Origin: Cadophora sp. MPI-SDFR-AT-0126
Lineage: Eukaryota; Ascomycota; Leotiomycetes; Helotiales; Ploettnerulaceae
Length of the DNA stretch: 64,000 nt
Reading direction: 5' to 3'
Assembly: GCA_020747065.1 (NCBI GenBank)
Contig: JAGMVK010000007.1
Coordinates: 372,001-436,000 of the forward strand
Numbering within the stretch: the first letter of the stretch is position 1; every line of letters begins with the position of its first letter. The notes under the pieces are model-generated. The model made no database searches. It was not told where the DNA came from and saw only the letters and a list, made by a program, of their open reading frames with translations. The position numbers were made by a program, and so were the translations under genes. This document shows positions 55,809 through 64,000 of the stretch, one piece after another.

Positions 55809-56415
55809 TCAACCTGCGTAGGGCCGCAGAATAGCCCCCATCATCATGTACCCAAAACCATCACCTCCCCCACCGCTGCGAAAGACAGATGAGCCCCAGT
55901 CCACTATCAATTGACATTCCAGGAAAGGGAGTCGCCACTTACCCTCCACGACCAAGATCAACCCCCACAAGCAACCAAGCCATCCCAAACATAGCAATCC
56001 ACTGCGGCCACGTGTATCTCAAATGCAATCTCTTCCTGAGGATGAAATTCCAACTAAATCCCAAGCTACCAATCACCAATCCGAGAAGCAACGTAATACC
56101 CAGAACACGTGAGCTGTAACTGATCAGAACGACCATCCTCATCGTCTGTCTGACCAAGATGTTGAGACCCCAATAGACGGGGATGAGTTTAACTAGACGA
56201 ATACAGTCGGCATCATTGAGAAGATGCGGCACCGAGAAGACGTAGAGCATCACAAAGAGCATAAACCGGAAGAAGAGGTTGGTGATGAAGGGTCTAAGGA
56301 GACGTAAAACATCGTAGCGGAGACCCTGATAGAGTAATTGTGGTGACAAGGCCGGGTGGCCTGGTTGGGGCGGCGTGGATTCAGGAGGAATGTATGTATC
56401 CAGTGAACTCGACAT
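55809..56415 (-). CDS. Small multi-pass membrane protein
   Basis: Two exons, 56415-55943 and 55875-55809, across a 67-bp intron (gtaagt, tcgcag), giving 179 aa. The hydrophilic Pro-rich start (residues 1-35) is followed by four hydrophobic segments: FFRFMLFVMLYVFSV, LVKLIPVYWGLNILV, RVLGITLLLGLVIGSL and WIAMFGMAWLLVGV. The spliced end is unusual: a run of glycines (GRGGGGGGGDGFGYMMMG) and ILRPYAG. A RPF motif (RLLRPFITNLFFRF) precedes TM1. No family recognised. The intron and intact frame argue for a real gene. Confidence 0.75.
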
Positions 56416-56759
56416 CTTTATGTTTTGTGACCAAGAGGAAAAGAAATATACAGAAAACTGAACTGTGTTTATTGGACGTCTTAGAAGTTGAGTTGCTGCC
56501 TACAAAGGGATGTTGAAATTTATTTACGGCACAGCCAGCCCCTGAACATGGGTTTACGTAAGCAGAGTATTTTTTTTGGATGCTCCACGTGATTGATTTA
56601 TGAGAGGAACATCCTAGATAGGCGTGCGCAACGTGGTTGTATCTGCGAAGTACCGTAAAAGTTTCAGAAATACGTGCTGAAGAAGACAATCGATCTCTCG
56701 TCAGTCGCAGACCACCGTCGCTGATGCTCCCAGATCCTCACGTGCTTCCTCCAACCAGC

Positions 56760-57290
56760 TCATGTTGACCACCTGTCCGGCGTCCAACCTCTTCTCTTCA
56801 ACCTCTGGCCTCCCTGCCACACATCCGTATCCAGCCCTCCAGTCTTGGCCCGCTCTCTTGTCTTGCCACCAAAAACGTTCTCCTTTCCCTCGCTGTTGTC
56901 GTCACCCTCACTTCCTCCCTCCTCACCCTCATTCAGATATTTGGCCTGCTCAACAGCCGCCAGCTCAGCAGCTGTGACAGCCTCCTTCAGCACAGTTACG
57001 TCATGTTCGTTGATCAAGTGATGGAGATACCACGCAATGGCAACCATGATGAGTGCAATAGCCAGTGGAAGGCAATGGACCGGCGTGGTGAAGAAGGTGT
57101 AGATGATGTAGTCGAGGATTGTGGAAATGACCATATACGCAAGTATCATGCCTATAGCGAGGGAAGTCTTCGGGTGTTCGTAGCAGAGGAGGAAGAGGAG
57201 CGAAAGGGCGTGAATCATAGCTTGGTATATGCCCGTGAGGACAGGCGAGATCTGCAAGTCGATTGTGTTGCTTGACGTAGGGAGGTCCAT
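56760..57290 (-). CDS. Small multi-pass membrane protein with acidic tail
   Basis: Single exon, 176 aa from ATG at 57290. Three hydrophobic segments: GIYQAMIHALSLLFLLCY, LAIGMILAYMVISTILDYIIY and LPLAIALIMVAIAWYL (residues ~20-95). The region after, ~residues 100-176, is hydrophilic: AAELAAVEQAKYLNEGEEGG, then a Glu/Asp/Gly/Ser stretch and a basic Arg/Lys end. No family recognised. Same strand and general plan (N-terminal helices, charged C-terminal tail) as the protein at 59525-60211. Confidence 0.72.
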   Translation of the reverse strand: MDLPTSSNTIDLQISPVLTGIYQAMIHALSLLFLLCYEHPKTSLAIGMILAYMVISTILDYIIYTFFTTPVHCLPLAIALIMVAIAWYLHHLINEHDVTVLKEAVTAAELAAVEQAKYLNEGEEGGSEGDDNSEGKENVFGGKTRERAKTGGLDTDVWQGGQRLKRRGWTPDRWST

Positions 57291-57789
57291 GTTTCGCGAT
57301 CAGGCTTTGGCGTGTATAGCAAGATGTTTGTGCGCGAATATTTCCGCGGCGTTCGTTTAGAGCGCGTCTTTGGATGGGTTGTTGTCTTTGTGCGATAGAT
57401 TTTGAGTTTATTGTGGAGGAAAGCTAACCGAAACAAAACATTGAAATGACGTCGGTCAACTTCAAAAGTGTGCAATGTTTGCGCAGGTATTACCCCACCA
57501 AGACAATCCTTCCTTGTCTACAGCCTCCACCCTATCGACCTCTCCTAGACGAGGGACGACGAGTCTTAAAAGATAGGCTGCAATCTGTAAAAAGTCCTCT
57601 TGCGAGTTTGGAGGTGCATGAAGTCATGGCGGCCTGTCACCCTAAAACCCCGATAGCGAACGACGATTACACAGCGACAAGTGAATAGCATCTTGTAGAG
57701 GCGGATGCTGCGATCACAGAACCTTCGAATGATCATCTCGCAGATCAAAAGAAACAGCTATTACTAGAGGTTAGTTTGATATTCCTATT
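57291..57789. other. Intergenic spacer
   Basis: Upstream of the minus-strand membrane-protein gene and left of the decayed plus-strand relic. Nothing recognised with confidence. Confidence 0.45.
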
Positions 57790-59015
57790 CACGTGCAGTC
57801 GGGTTTTAACATGAGGCAGATTGTTCAACGTGTCTCTCGAGTTCTGGAATTAGAAGAAGACCCAAGGATGGCTGCTGCTATTATTAATGCGGCTACGATT
57901 ACAGGTACAGAAACCCCGAGAGACTCCCTTTCCTTTCCCTCCTCTAACAGTACACAGCTATGGAGGGACATTGGCGATATTATGACCTCGCCTAGGAGCT
58001 CTGCAGTAGAGTCCTCGAAGACCAAGTCCTAGTTCCCGAGTAACCCCGCCCTCCTCGGCCAGGAGCAGACCCAAACGCTCCCTTCTCACATGGTACAACT
58101 ACTTCGGCCGTGAAGGGTTCTGTGATTAATCTGATTACCGATGACGAGGAAGAGCAAGCACCAAATTCGAAACCACGAAGCTTGCGTGGGAGCAACCAAG
58201 GCCGGTGCTCGAAAGGTATCACATAAACACAGGTGGTCACAGTTAATAAGGAAACCGAAGCCTAACCACGTCCTACCAAGCGAAAGCGACCGGTCAAGAT
58301 AAGGAACGAGAAGGGCGAGGAACAGAGCGAGGATGAAGCTACTCGAGCCTCTAAAGGCAAGCAAGCAGACCGAGTTGACGGCAGTAGTATTGCGTCTCCA
58401 GCTACACTAAAACATAAGCGCCGCCGCAGGCTTGTCAGGCGTTATGGGCAAGATCAGGTGGGGACTCAAGGAGAGCAAGATAGAGGAGAACAAGAGCAAG
58501 CCCCGGTTGTCGATCACACAAAGGAAGACACTCGAGAGACAGAGCAGAGCCTGCCCATAACTCTTGGCGAGCAAGATACGAGCAAGGAGGAGCGGACTCA
58601 GCCTGTGAATACAACACGCCTTCGATCCAGTCAAACTTCAGCATATGCAGTACTAACGCGAAGTCCGGTCCATAATCCTCTATCGAGAACAGAGTCACCT
58701 CTGAACCCTTCTATGAAAGCCGATATTCCCTTTGCGACCGCTTCTGCCAACCGCGAGAAGCAACTAACAAGCTGCGGTCATACATCTCTTGATTTGTTAG
58801 AGAAGAGTCCGTCTCTATTCGCGATTATGATCATCCTCCCACCTCCTACTGAGAGTCTGCATGGATGGGATCTCGAGGACGATCTCGAGACTTTACATGA
58901 CTAGGATATTGGTGTAGAGAAGGATGACAATGAGCCAGAATCAGTTGTTATCGTACCTGCCTAAGCACAGGATGACGATGATGATGAACCCGTGGCCCTA
59001 AGGACGAATCGTAAG
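57790..59015 (+). pseudogene. Decayed gene for a charged, low-complexity protein
   Basis: A plus-strand stretch whose translation keeps coding character over ~1.2 kb but is broken by stops and frame changes. Readable blocks: MRQIVQRVSRVLELEEDPRM (57810-57870), GSVINLITDDEEEQAP (58115-58165), PTKRKRPVKIRNEKGEEQSE (58271-58330), KHKRRRRLVRRYGQDQ (58411-58458), then a long Glu/Gln/Thr/Ser-rich block to TAG at 58902-58904, and DIGVEKDDNEPESVVIV beyond it, with a further TAA near 58962. Several breaks are TAA or TAG where CAA or CAG would continue the frame. The basic clusters suggest a nuclear protein. No named domain, no transposase motif. Possibly the remains of a mobile-element ORF or a host gene. 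Confidence 0.45.
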
Positions 59016-59524
59016 GTAAGTACTAGTAGATCCTTTGCGAACAGAGTACTAATTTAACTGGCAGCCTCGTGCCCTTATTAGCGTCTGATTTGATGGTCGA
59101 TCCCCGATTACTTGTATAGGAATTTTTTTCTTTAGCAGGCTCTCCTACTTCGGGAGCTTCAAGAATGACATAATTACAACTGTACTTCCTTTTCAGACTC
59201 CTAGACTTGATTTCCTTTTCAAAACACACAAGTAAGTATAGTTTTCCGAGTAGTTCTTGTATACTCGAATTTTGATTTCGAGACCATGCTCAGACATCAT
59301 GACGGATTCGCGATGCTATCAACTTCATGGAAAGGAAAAATAAAGAACTCAAAGAAATCTTTTAGAAGAAACGATTGTTGGTTTTCTAACTTTTTACTCA
59401 ACACTTTCACACCCTTTCACACTCGGTAGCTTTCATACCCTAGTGCAAGAGAGATCCAAAAGCACTTCCATCTCATTCATTCAGCTACATCTCATACCAA
59501 AGTGAGCATTTAATGCTGTAGACA
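59016..59524. other. Intergenic spacer
   Basis: AT-rich spacer between the relic and the 3' end of the next minus-strand gene. A gtaag at ~59013 could be the donor of a lost intron of the relic. Nothing else recognised. Confidence 0.4.
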
Positions 59525-60211
59525 TCACATATCAGTCATCTTTCTTCCACGAGCCGCCCCGTGCCCGTCTTCCGAATCCGTCTCCCAATCCTCGTCCGAG
59601 CCATTTGGATTGTCATCCAAGCGATTCATCTCTCTGATCTTGACTTTCTCCTTAATCCTATCCCAAGCCTCCACTGTCTGTGTACCCTGATGAGCAACCT
59701 CGACACGCTGAATGATGAACGTCTTCGGTTTCCTCTTCTTCGCGACCAGTGCATTCAGCTTGAAGATCATCGCCCGCATACCTCGATCAACCATCCGTGC
59801 CATCGTCAAGATCGGAACCACATATTTGAATAGCGTTGGCAATTGTGTGATTCCAATACCACCTAGGATCATGTAGATGGGGTTCGTGATGACGAAGTCG
59901 CAGATCGCTCGGAAGGACCGACCGAGGATGTACAAAGTGTAGGCCACGAGGCAGAGGCGTAGGCTCATCTGAATCCAGACAAGGGTGAACATGATGTACT
60001 GTAAGAACCCGGCAGCAAGCAGAGGAGTGCAATATATGGTAGTTGAGAGTATGATGCCAGCGCTTTGGAAGTAGATCCCGAAGATGTAGAAGGCTGCTCG
60101 ACGGGGGTCATCGAAGAGGAACTCGCAGAGGAAGGCGAGTGGGAGGAGCAGAGCAGCTTTGACTGTATTTGTCACGCGGTCGGCCCAAGAGAGGTCGAAA
60201 TGGAGTGGCAT
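59525..60211 (-). CDS. Multi-pass membrane protein with basic/acidic cytoplasmic tail
   Basis: Single exon, 228 aa from the ATG at 60211; the frame is open six codons further upstream, but that codon is TTG. Hydrophobic segments: AALLLPLAFLCEFLF, FYIFGIYFQSAGIILSTTIY, LLAAGFLQYIMFTLVWIQM, LRLCLVAYTLYIL and FVITNPIYMILGGIGI (about five). The C-terminal third is hydrophilic: KKRKPKTFIIQRVEVAHQG, KVKIREMNRLDD and an acidic block (GSDEDWETDSEDGHG). No family recognised. Divergent from nothing: the next gene, HET, is also on the minus strand about 0.5 kb upstream, so the two are not a shared promoter pair. Confidence 0.75.
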   Translation of the reverse strand: MPLHFDLSWADRVTNTVKAALLLPLAFLCEFLFDDPRRAAFYIFGIYFQSAGIILSTTIYCTPLLAAGFLQYIMFTLVWIQMSLRLCLVAYTLYILGRSFRAICDFVITNPIYMILGGIGITQLPTLFKYVVPILTMARMVDRGMRAMIFKLNALVAKKRKPKTFIIQRVEVAHQGTQTVEAWDRIKEKVKIREMNRLDDNPNGSDEDWETDSEDGHGAARGRKMTDM

Positions 60212-60681
60212 AGCGAGTGAAGATTCCAAGGATCGAAACGTCGCTGGCTATTGATAGAGGCTCTTTGGGATTGGGTGGTGAGCTAGATCGGTGCTGTAAT
60301 GGCTGCAAGGGAGAGGACTTAACCGACACGACCTCTGAGCTCGGTCACTGCGCTAGCTTCCAGCGAAGAGGAAAGACAATGCTTCCATTATGCAGATTTT
60401 CACCTTTGTTCACCTTTATTCGCATCTCCGTAACAGTGAATGGAACTGAAAGAGGCGAAACTACCAGATGCCACGTAAAGCTACACAGATGATCTTCCCA
60501 AGTCATGATACCAATTCTTGAAATTTGAGGCTTACTAAATTGACAGGTTCTGGAGTGACTTTAGAAGATCCAAAAATCTTTTCGAAATACAATCAATCTC
60601 ATGTTTCCAAGACTAGCCTCGTATCACTTATTCTGTTCATTCCTAATCGTAAAAGCCAGTCTCGAAAGACATTACTGATTT
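60212..60681. other. Intergenic spacer
   Basis: Promoter of the membrane-protein gene and 3' region of the HET gene. No gene recognised. Confidence 0.5.
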
Positions 60682-63405
60682 TCACTTGATGAGGAAAGTC
60701 TTTTCCTGCAATGTCCCATCATCTACAAACTTCATGAGCTCTCCTTCCATGATTCCGCCCACTCGAGCTGCACCGACCATTGAAAAGTGATCCCCTCGAT
60801 CTCTAAGCACCATCGGACCGTCGAACCCAAATAAAACGACCACCAAATCCCCTTCTCGAATCTCGCTTACACCGATACCGAAAAAGCCCCAACGCGTTAT
60901 GAGCAGTTTTCTACCAATGAGTGAGTAGAGGAGCATGTGAAAACCTGCTTCGCTCAGCTTTGTCTCTGTTGATGATGATGACGATCTTAAGGAAGATGAA
61001 GACCAAGATGGTACTGGACTTTTGGCCATCCCTTCAGGTGATAAATGGGCGGTTTTAGCATTCAATGCTGCGCCACCTACGGAAGCCCATGGTTGGAAGA
61101 GGTCGTGCAGGTCCTCATCATTACACATTCCACAACTTATGATTTTAGAGGCAGAATATGCTGTTCGGAGGTGTTTAAATTGGTGACATGTTGCATCAGA
61201 AGGTATGTCGATCATGCTTCTCTCCAAAGCGAGAGCCTGGAACATGAGTAAGTCTTCGTATATACCAGCTGCGCTGATTCTACTTCTGCTATTGAAACTC
61301 GAGATTGTGTCTATCGGATCGAGGACAACGCCTCGTATGATCAACCGTGGCCCTAGTGGAATGCATTGCGTTCTGCGTCCCTTGGAGGCCCCTGAGAAAT
61401 GATCCTCATCAGCTGGCATGAACAAAATGGTCGGATCAGATTCCCCGTCCACAGTCCGAGAAGACAGATCGAATGCCCAGGAAGGAATTTCCTTGCCGGA
61501 TCGGCTCCCCACTGATTGGAAGCTGTACATGCGACCTGATCCCGAGACTGCTAGGGCTGCCGCACTGAATCTGGTGCTGATGGCTCCTGCTGATTGGGAA
61601 TAATTTGGAGGAAGCAACGCTCGATGAGGTTCCAGTAGAAAACTCAAAATTCCAAAGAGCTTGTCTCGTGGGTCTAGACATCGATATCGTCGCGTAAATA
61701 GGATCATGGCGTGGAGAGGATGCCAAAATGCAGTACTGTACAAGCCGACAAATCCACTTCTAGTACGCAGGTTGCAAGCCGCTACAAACCCGTAATATAT
61801 CTCATTTGTTGTCCAAAAGACAGTTTGATCAAGTTCAGTGATGTCAGATATATCAGGGGTTCTGGTAGGATAGGGCATCCGCAACGCTTGTTTTTTTGCC
61901 GCATGGCGAAACCTAGACCCTGCACGACAATTTGAACTCGATCTTGGTAATCCTGAACAGTACGTTGGATATAATGACTTACAAGGCATTATTTGCTTTC
62001 CGCAAATTATCTTTGGATCACGCACAGTGAGAGCGAACTCTTGACATGTCCACAGACGAGACCACCAAGGCCTTGAAAGAAGCTTGAATAAGCCATTGAA
62101 AAATCTCTCCTCTTCTTCCAACCCAAGGTTGGAAAAAAATTCCTGACCTGAATTCGAAAGTTCGTCGTCGTCGGACACTGACCCGCTTAAAGGCTTCGCG
62201 ATATTGGCAAGTTCTTGTAGTCTCTGGAAAACAAAGTCGCTGTCACTCCCTTCTGGGCCGAGCCAGCACAAAACGTTTTCCGCGGCGGGGTAGATCTCGC
62301 TCATCAACTTAACCTGGCCCTGCTTCTCAATTGCATCACTTTGATTGATACACAAGGCATCAATCCACAGTCTTCGAGGTTCTTTCTCGTCTCTTAAATG
62401 GAGTAGTGCAGTCCTGAGGTTGGGAGTGATGCCAAACTCTGTCTCATTCAACCAGATTGACGTCAGCTTGGTCGAAGTTCCCCAAGCATATGACAAAGCT
62501 TCATACCGCGGATCGTCCCACAGGTGTTCGATTGTCAGCAGACCTTGAATCGGCTCATCACTTAAGCCGGGAAGAAGTTCAAGAATCCGTATCTCATGCG
62601 CATCGGTCATCTTTGGGCTAGGATATGGGCGCGCAGGCTCGCTGCCACTGATATCTTTGTTTTGCTCCCCTGTCCCTTGAGCAGTGACTGGTGAACCGGG
62701 AAGTTCCGGTTCATACTCCTTCAAAAATAGCTGAGAGAGAAATTCCAATGCTTCGAGTAGAGTCTCCACCATGTCTCCTTCCCAATCTGCTAAAAATGGC
62801 TGAGCGAATAGTTCATCCATATCGAGGTCAGAGACCGTCTTGGAATCGATAATCTCATAAATGGCCATCAGAGGGTTCATGAGAATGATTTCTTGGAGCA
62901 TATGGACATCTTCCTCAATTTCAGACCAGTCGTACATGTCTGAAGGACGAAACAATCGTTCTATGTCTGATTCCCCCGACTCAACGGAGCTGGCGTCCGA
63001 GTCGGATGTATCCTCGTCAGGTATGGCGGAATTACCATCTTTCAAAGGCATGATTTCCTCGTCAGATAGTTCTTCTGATTCCGTAGAAGTCTCGCTCTCC
63101 TCCAGAATCAACGGTGGCATCTCGCACATTCTTTCCAGCTCAGTCTTCATCCACCTCACCGAGTCGCCGATGTAGCGAAACCGCTCACTGGCATCGACGA
63201 GATCACTGACCATCTTATCCAAAGTGGCCACATGCCCGTTACATTTGCTGAGAACCTCGCCCAAGGTTTTCCAGTTCTGTTTGTCGTGAGCCGTGGTAAG
63301 GGCCTCCGGAAGGTCGGGAAAATTGAAGGGAGGGAGAGGAGTACTATTCAGTACGCCTTCCTCTTTACTGATCGCCAAGTCTCTGTATAAATCCTCGAGA
63401 GACAT
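60682..63405 (-). CDS. HET-domain (heterokaryon incompatibility) protein with acidic N-terminal extension
   Basis: Two exons, 63405-61983 and 61919-60682, across a 63-bp intron (gtaagt, gtgcag), giving 886 aa. The unspliced frame is also open, but splicing restores the family motif CGKQIMPW. The start is the ATG at 63405; the 40 upstream codons have no ATG. Residues 1-265 form an extension with helices and a very acidic Ser/Glu/Asp region (residues ~101-150). The HET domain (PF06985) runs ~301-460: YEALSYAWGTS, LRTALLHLRD, RRLWIDALCINQSD, KQGQVKLMSEIY, VLCWLGPE, RPWWSRLWTCQEF. Downstream is the usual C-terminal part with RYRCLDPRDKLFGILSFL and GDLVVVLFGFDGPMVLRD. HET proteins trigger cell death or growth arrest on contact with incompatible or pathogen-derived partners. 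No NACHT, WD or ankyrin part is present. Confidence 0.92.
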   Translation of the reverse strand: MSLEDLYRDLAISKEEGVLNSTPLPPFNFPDLPEALTTAHDKQNWKTLGEVLSKCNGHVATLDKMVSDLVDASERFRYIGDSVRWMKTELERMCEMPPLILEESETSTESEELSDEEIMPLKDGNSAIPDEDTSDSDASSVESGESDIERLFRPSDMYDWSEIEEDVHMLQEIILMNPLMAIYEIIDSKTVSDLDMDELFAQPFLADWEGDMVETLLEALEFLSQLFLKEYEPELPGSPVTAQGTGEQNKDISGSEPARPYPSPKMTDAHEIRILELLPGLSDEPIQGLLTIEHLWDDPRYEALSYAWGTSTKLTSIWLNETEFGITPNLRTALLHLRDEKEPRRLWIDALCINQSDAIEKQGQVKLMSEIYPAAENVLCWLGPEGSDSDFVFQRLQELANIAKPLSGSVSDDDELSNSGQEFFSNLGLEEEERFFNGLFKLLSRPWWSRLWTCQEFALTVRDPKIICGKQIMPCKSLYPTYCSGLPRSSSNCRAGSRFRHAAKKQALRMPYPTRTPDISDITELDQTVFWTTNEIYYGFVAACNLRTRSGFVGLYSTAFWHPLHAMILFTRRYRCLDPRDKLFGILSFLLEPHRALLPPNYSQSAGAISTRFSAAALAVSGSGRMYSFQSVGSRSGKEIPSWAFDLSSRTVDGESDPTILFMPADEDHFSGASKGRRTQCIPLGPRLIIRGVVLDPIDTISSFNSRSRISAAGIYEDLLMFQALALERSMIDIPSDATCHQFKHLRTAYSASKIISCGMCNDEDLHDLFQPWASVGGAALNAKTAHLSPEGMAKSPVPSWSSSSLRSSSSSTETKLSEAGFHMLLYSLIGRKLLITRWGFFGIGVSEIREGDLVVVLFGFDGPMVLRDRGDHFSMVGAARVGGIMEGELMKFVDDGTLQEKTFLIK

Positions 63406-63747
63406 GTTGATTCGCGGGATGTATAGGTGAGCTTCAGATATATGCGAGGGAAGAAGTGCGGGGTTCGAAATAGAAGTCGGCGCAGGTTCACAGCTCGCCT
63501 GCACTTCTTTGCACTCAAACCGCAAGCTCGGTTCAAGGGCGGACTCTGGTCAGGCAAGTGGCGAAAGGCTTCGGTTGACTCTTTGGTCGTGATCTTTGGA
63601 ATTCAAAGTCGCGATGAAGCTGACAGAGAAGGGTGCCCGATGGCACACTTGGCGATGCGCCTCGGTTCCGACAGTCACGAGGTCAGAATCCTTCTGATGA
63701 GCTCTAAGTGCAAGAAATCGGCTACTACACCACTTTGAAGTCCAGTT
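63406..63747. other. Intergenic spacer
   Basis: Promoter side of the HET gene. The frame of the HET ORF stays open ~40 codons upstream of its ATG. The plus-strand frame 63427-63738 mirrors it and has no motif. Confidence 0.45.
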
Positions 63748-64000
63748 CTAATCATATGGCACGCCTCCATGAATTGACTCCGTCAGACCGATCTTTATTC
63801 CATCTAGATGCATTTTAAGATAGCCATTTTCTTTCAAAAGGGAATTGAGAAGAACCAATGCAGAGCAGGGATGCATCATCCCTGCTCCCGAGCACCAATC
63901 AACTGGATCAAACAACGCCTCAGGTCGGGTCACGGAATTTTGGAGAACGCACGCGAAGTTCAAACGAAACAGGACAGGTGAGAGACGCAAATCCCTCTTA
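63748..64000 (-). CDS. Possible 3' end of a gene cut by the window edge
   Basis: Minus-strand frame open from the window edge for ~83 codons to a TAG at 63748. Codon use is coding-like, and the chain reads like a folded domain (PEALFDPVDWCSGAG, NSLLKENGYLKMHLDGIKIG). No family recognised. Only the C-terminus would be visible. Confidence 0.3.
   Translation of the reverse strand, partial: KRDLRLSPVLFRLNFACVLQNSVTRPEALFDPVDWCSGAGMMHPCSALVLLNSLLKENGYLKMHLDGIKIGLTESIHGGVPYD

Noticed and set aside
49081..63405. Secondary-metabolite gene cluster
   Set aside because: No polyketide synthase, NRPS, terpene cyclase or other backbone gene anywhere in the window.

Overview
The window looks like nuclear DNA of a filamentous ascomycete. 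Evidence: genes are broken by many short GT-AG introns (about 47-175 bp, typical gtaag/gtatg donors and CTAAC/CTGAC-like branch sites), and the families present are fungus-specific or fungus-expanded: 2EXR-domain proteins, fungal rhodopsin-like 7TM proteins, RTA1-like proteins, a Zn2Cys6 regulator, a HET-domain protein, and GH95/GH5 enzymes. The richness in 2EXR and HET genes would fit Leotiomycetes or related Pezizomycotina, but that is inference. All exon models were spliced by eye from the sequence; no RNA or homology search was available.

Layout. (a) 0.3-9.1 kb: an FAD-dependent monooxygenase, a fungal rhodopsin-like 7TM protein, an amino-acid/GABA-type permease, and a second rhodopsin-like 7TM protein on the other strand. 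(b) 10.6-18.4 kb: two intact 2EXR genes, a small Ala-rich hypothetical, a 2EXR gene with an in-frame TGA, and a decayed F-box-like gene. (c) 19.4-21.9 kb: a secreted GH95 alpha-L-fucosidase-type enzyme. (d) 23.5-27.3 kb: two tandem RTA1-like 7TM genes with identical first and second exon lengths and a shared hexamer repeat upstream. (e) 28.8-33.3 kb: a Zn2Cys6 regulator of the sterol-uptake type and a membrane-anchored GH5 exo-beta-1,3-glucanase. (f) 34.1-48.4 kb: seven 2EXR genes or gene remains on both strands, two of them frameshifted. (g) 49.1-50.6 kb: a flavin amine oxidase. (h) 51.1-60.2 kb: an unbroken run of minus-strand genes for small secreted or small multi-pass membrane proteins that I cannot assign to a family, interrupted by a decayed plus-strand relic (57.8-59.0 kb). 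(i) 60.7-63.4 kb: a HET protein with a long acidic N-terminal extension, also on the minus strand. The right edge may cut another minus-strand gene.

Most notable: (1) the 2EXR cluster, ten loci in about 38 kb, in different states of decay, most with a short last exon behind a phase-0 intron; (2) the co-oriented block of orphan small membrane and secreted proteins leading into the HET gene, the best candidate here for an undescribed functional module; (3) nonsense changes in the decayed genes, several explainable as C-to-T in CpA, which hints at past RIP-like mutation. No tRNA, rRNA, CRISPR array or intact transposon was recognised.
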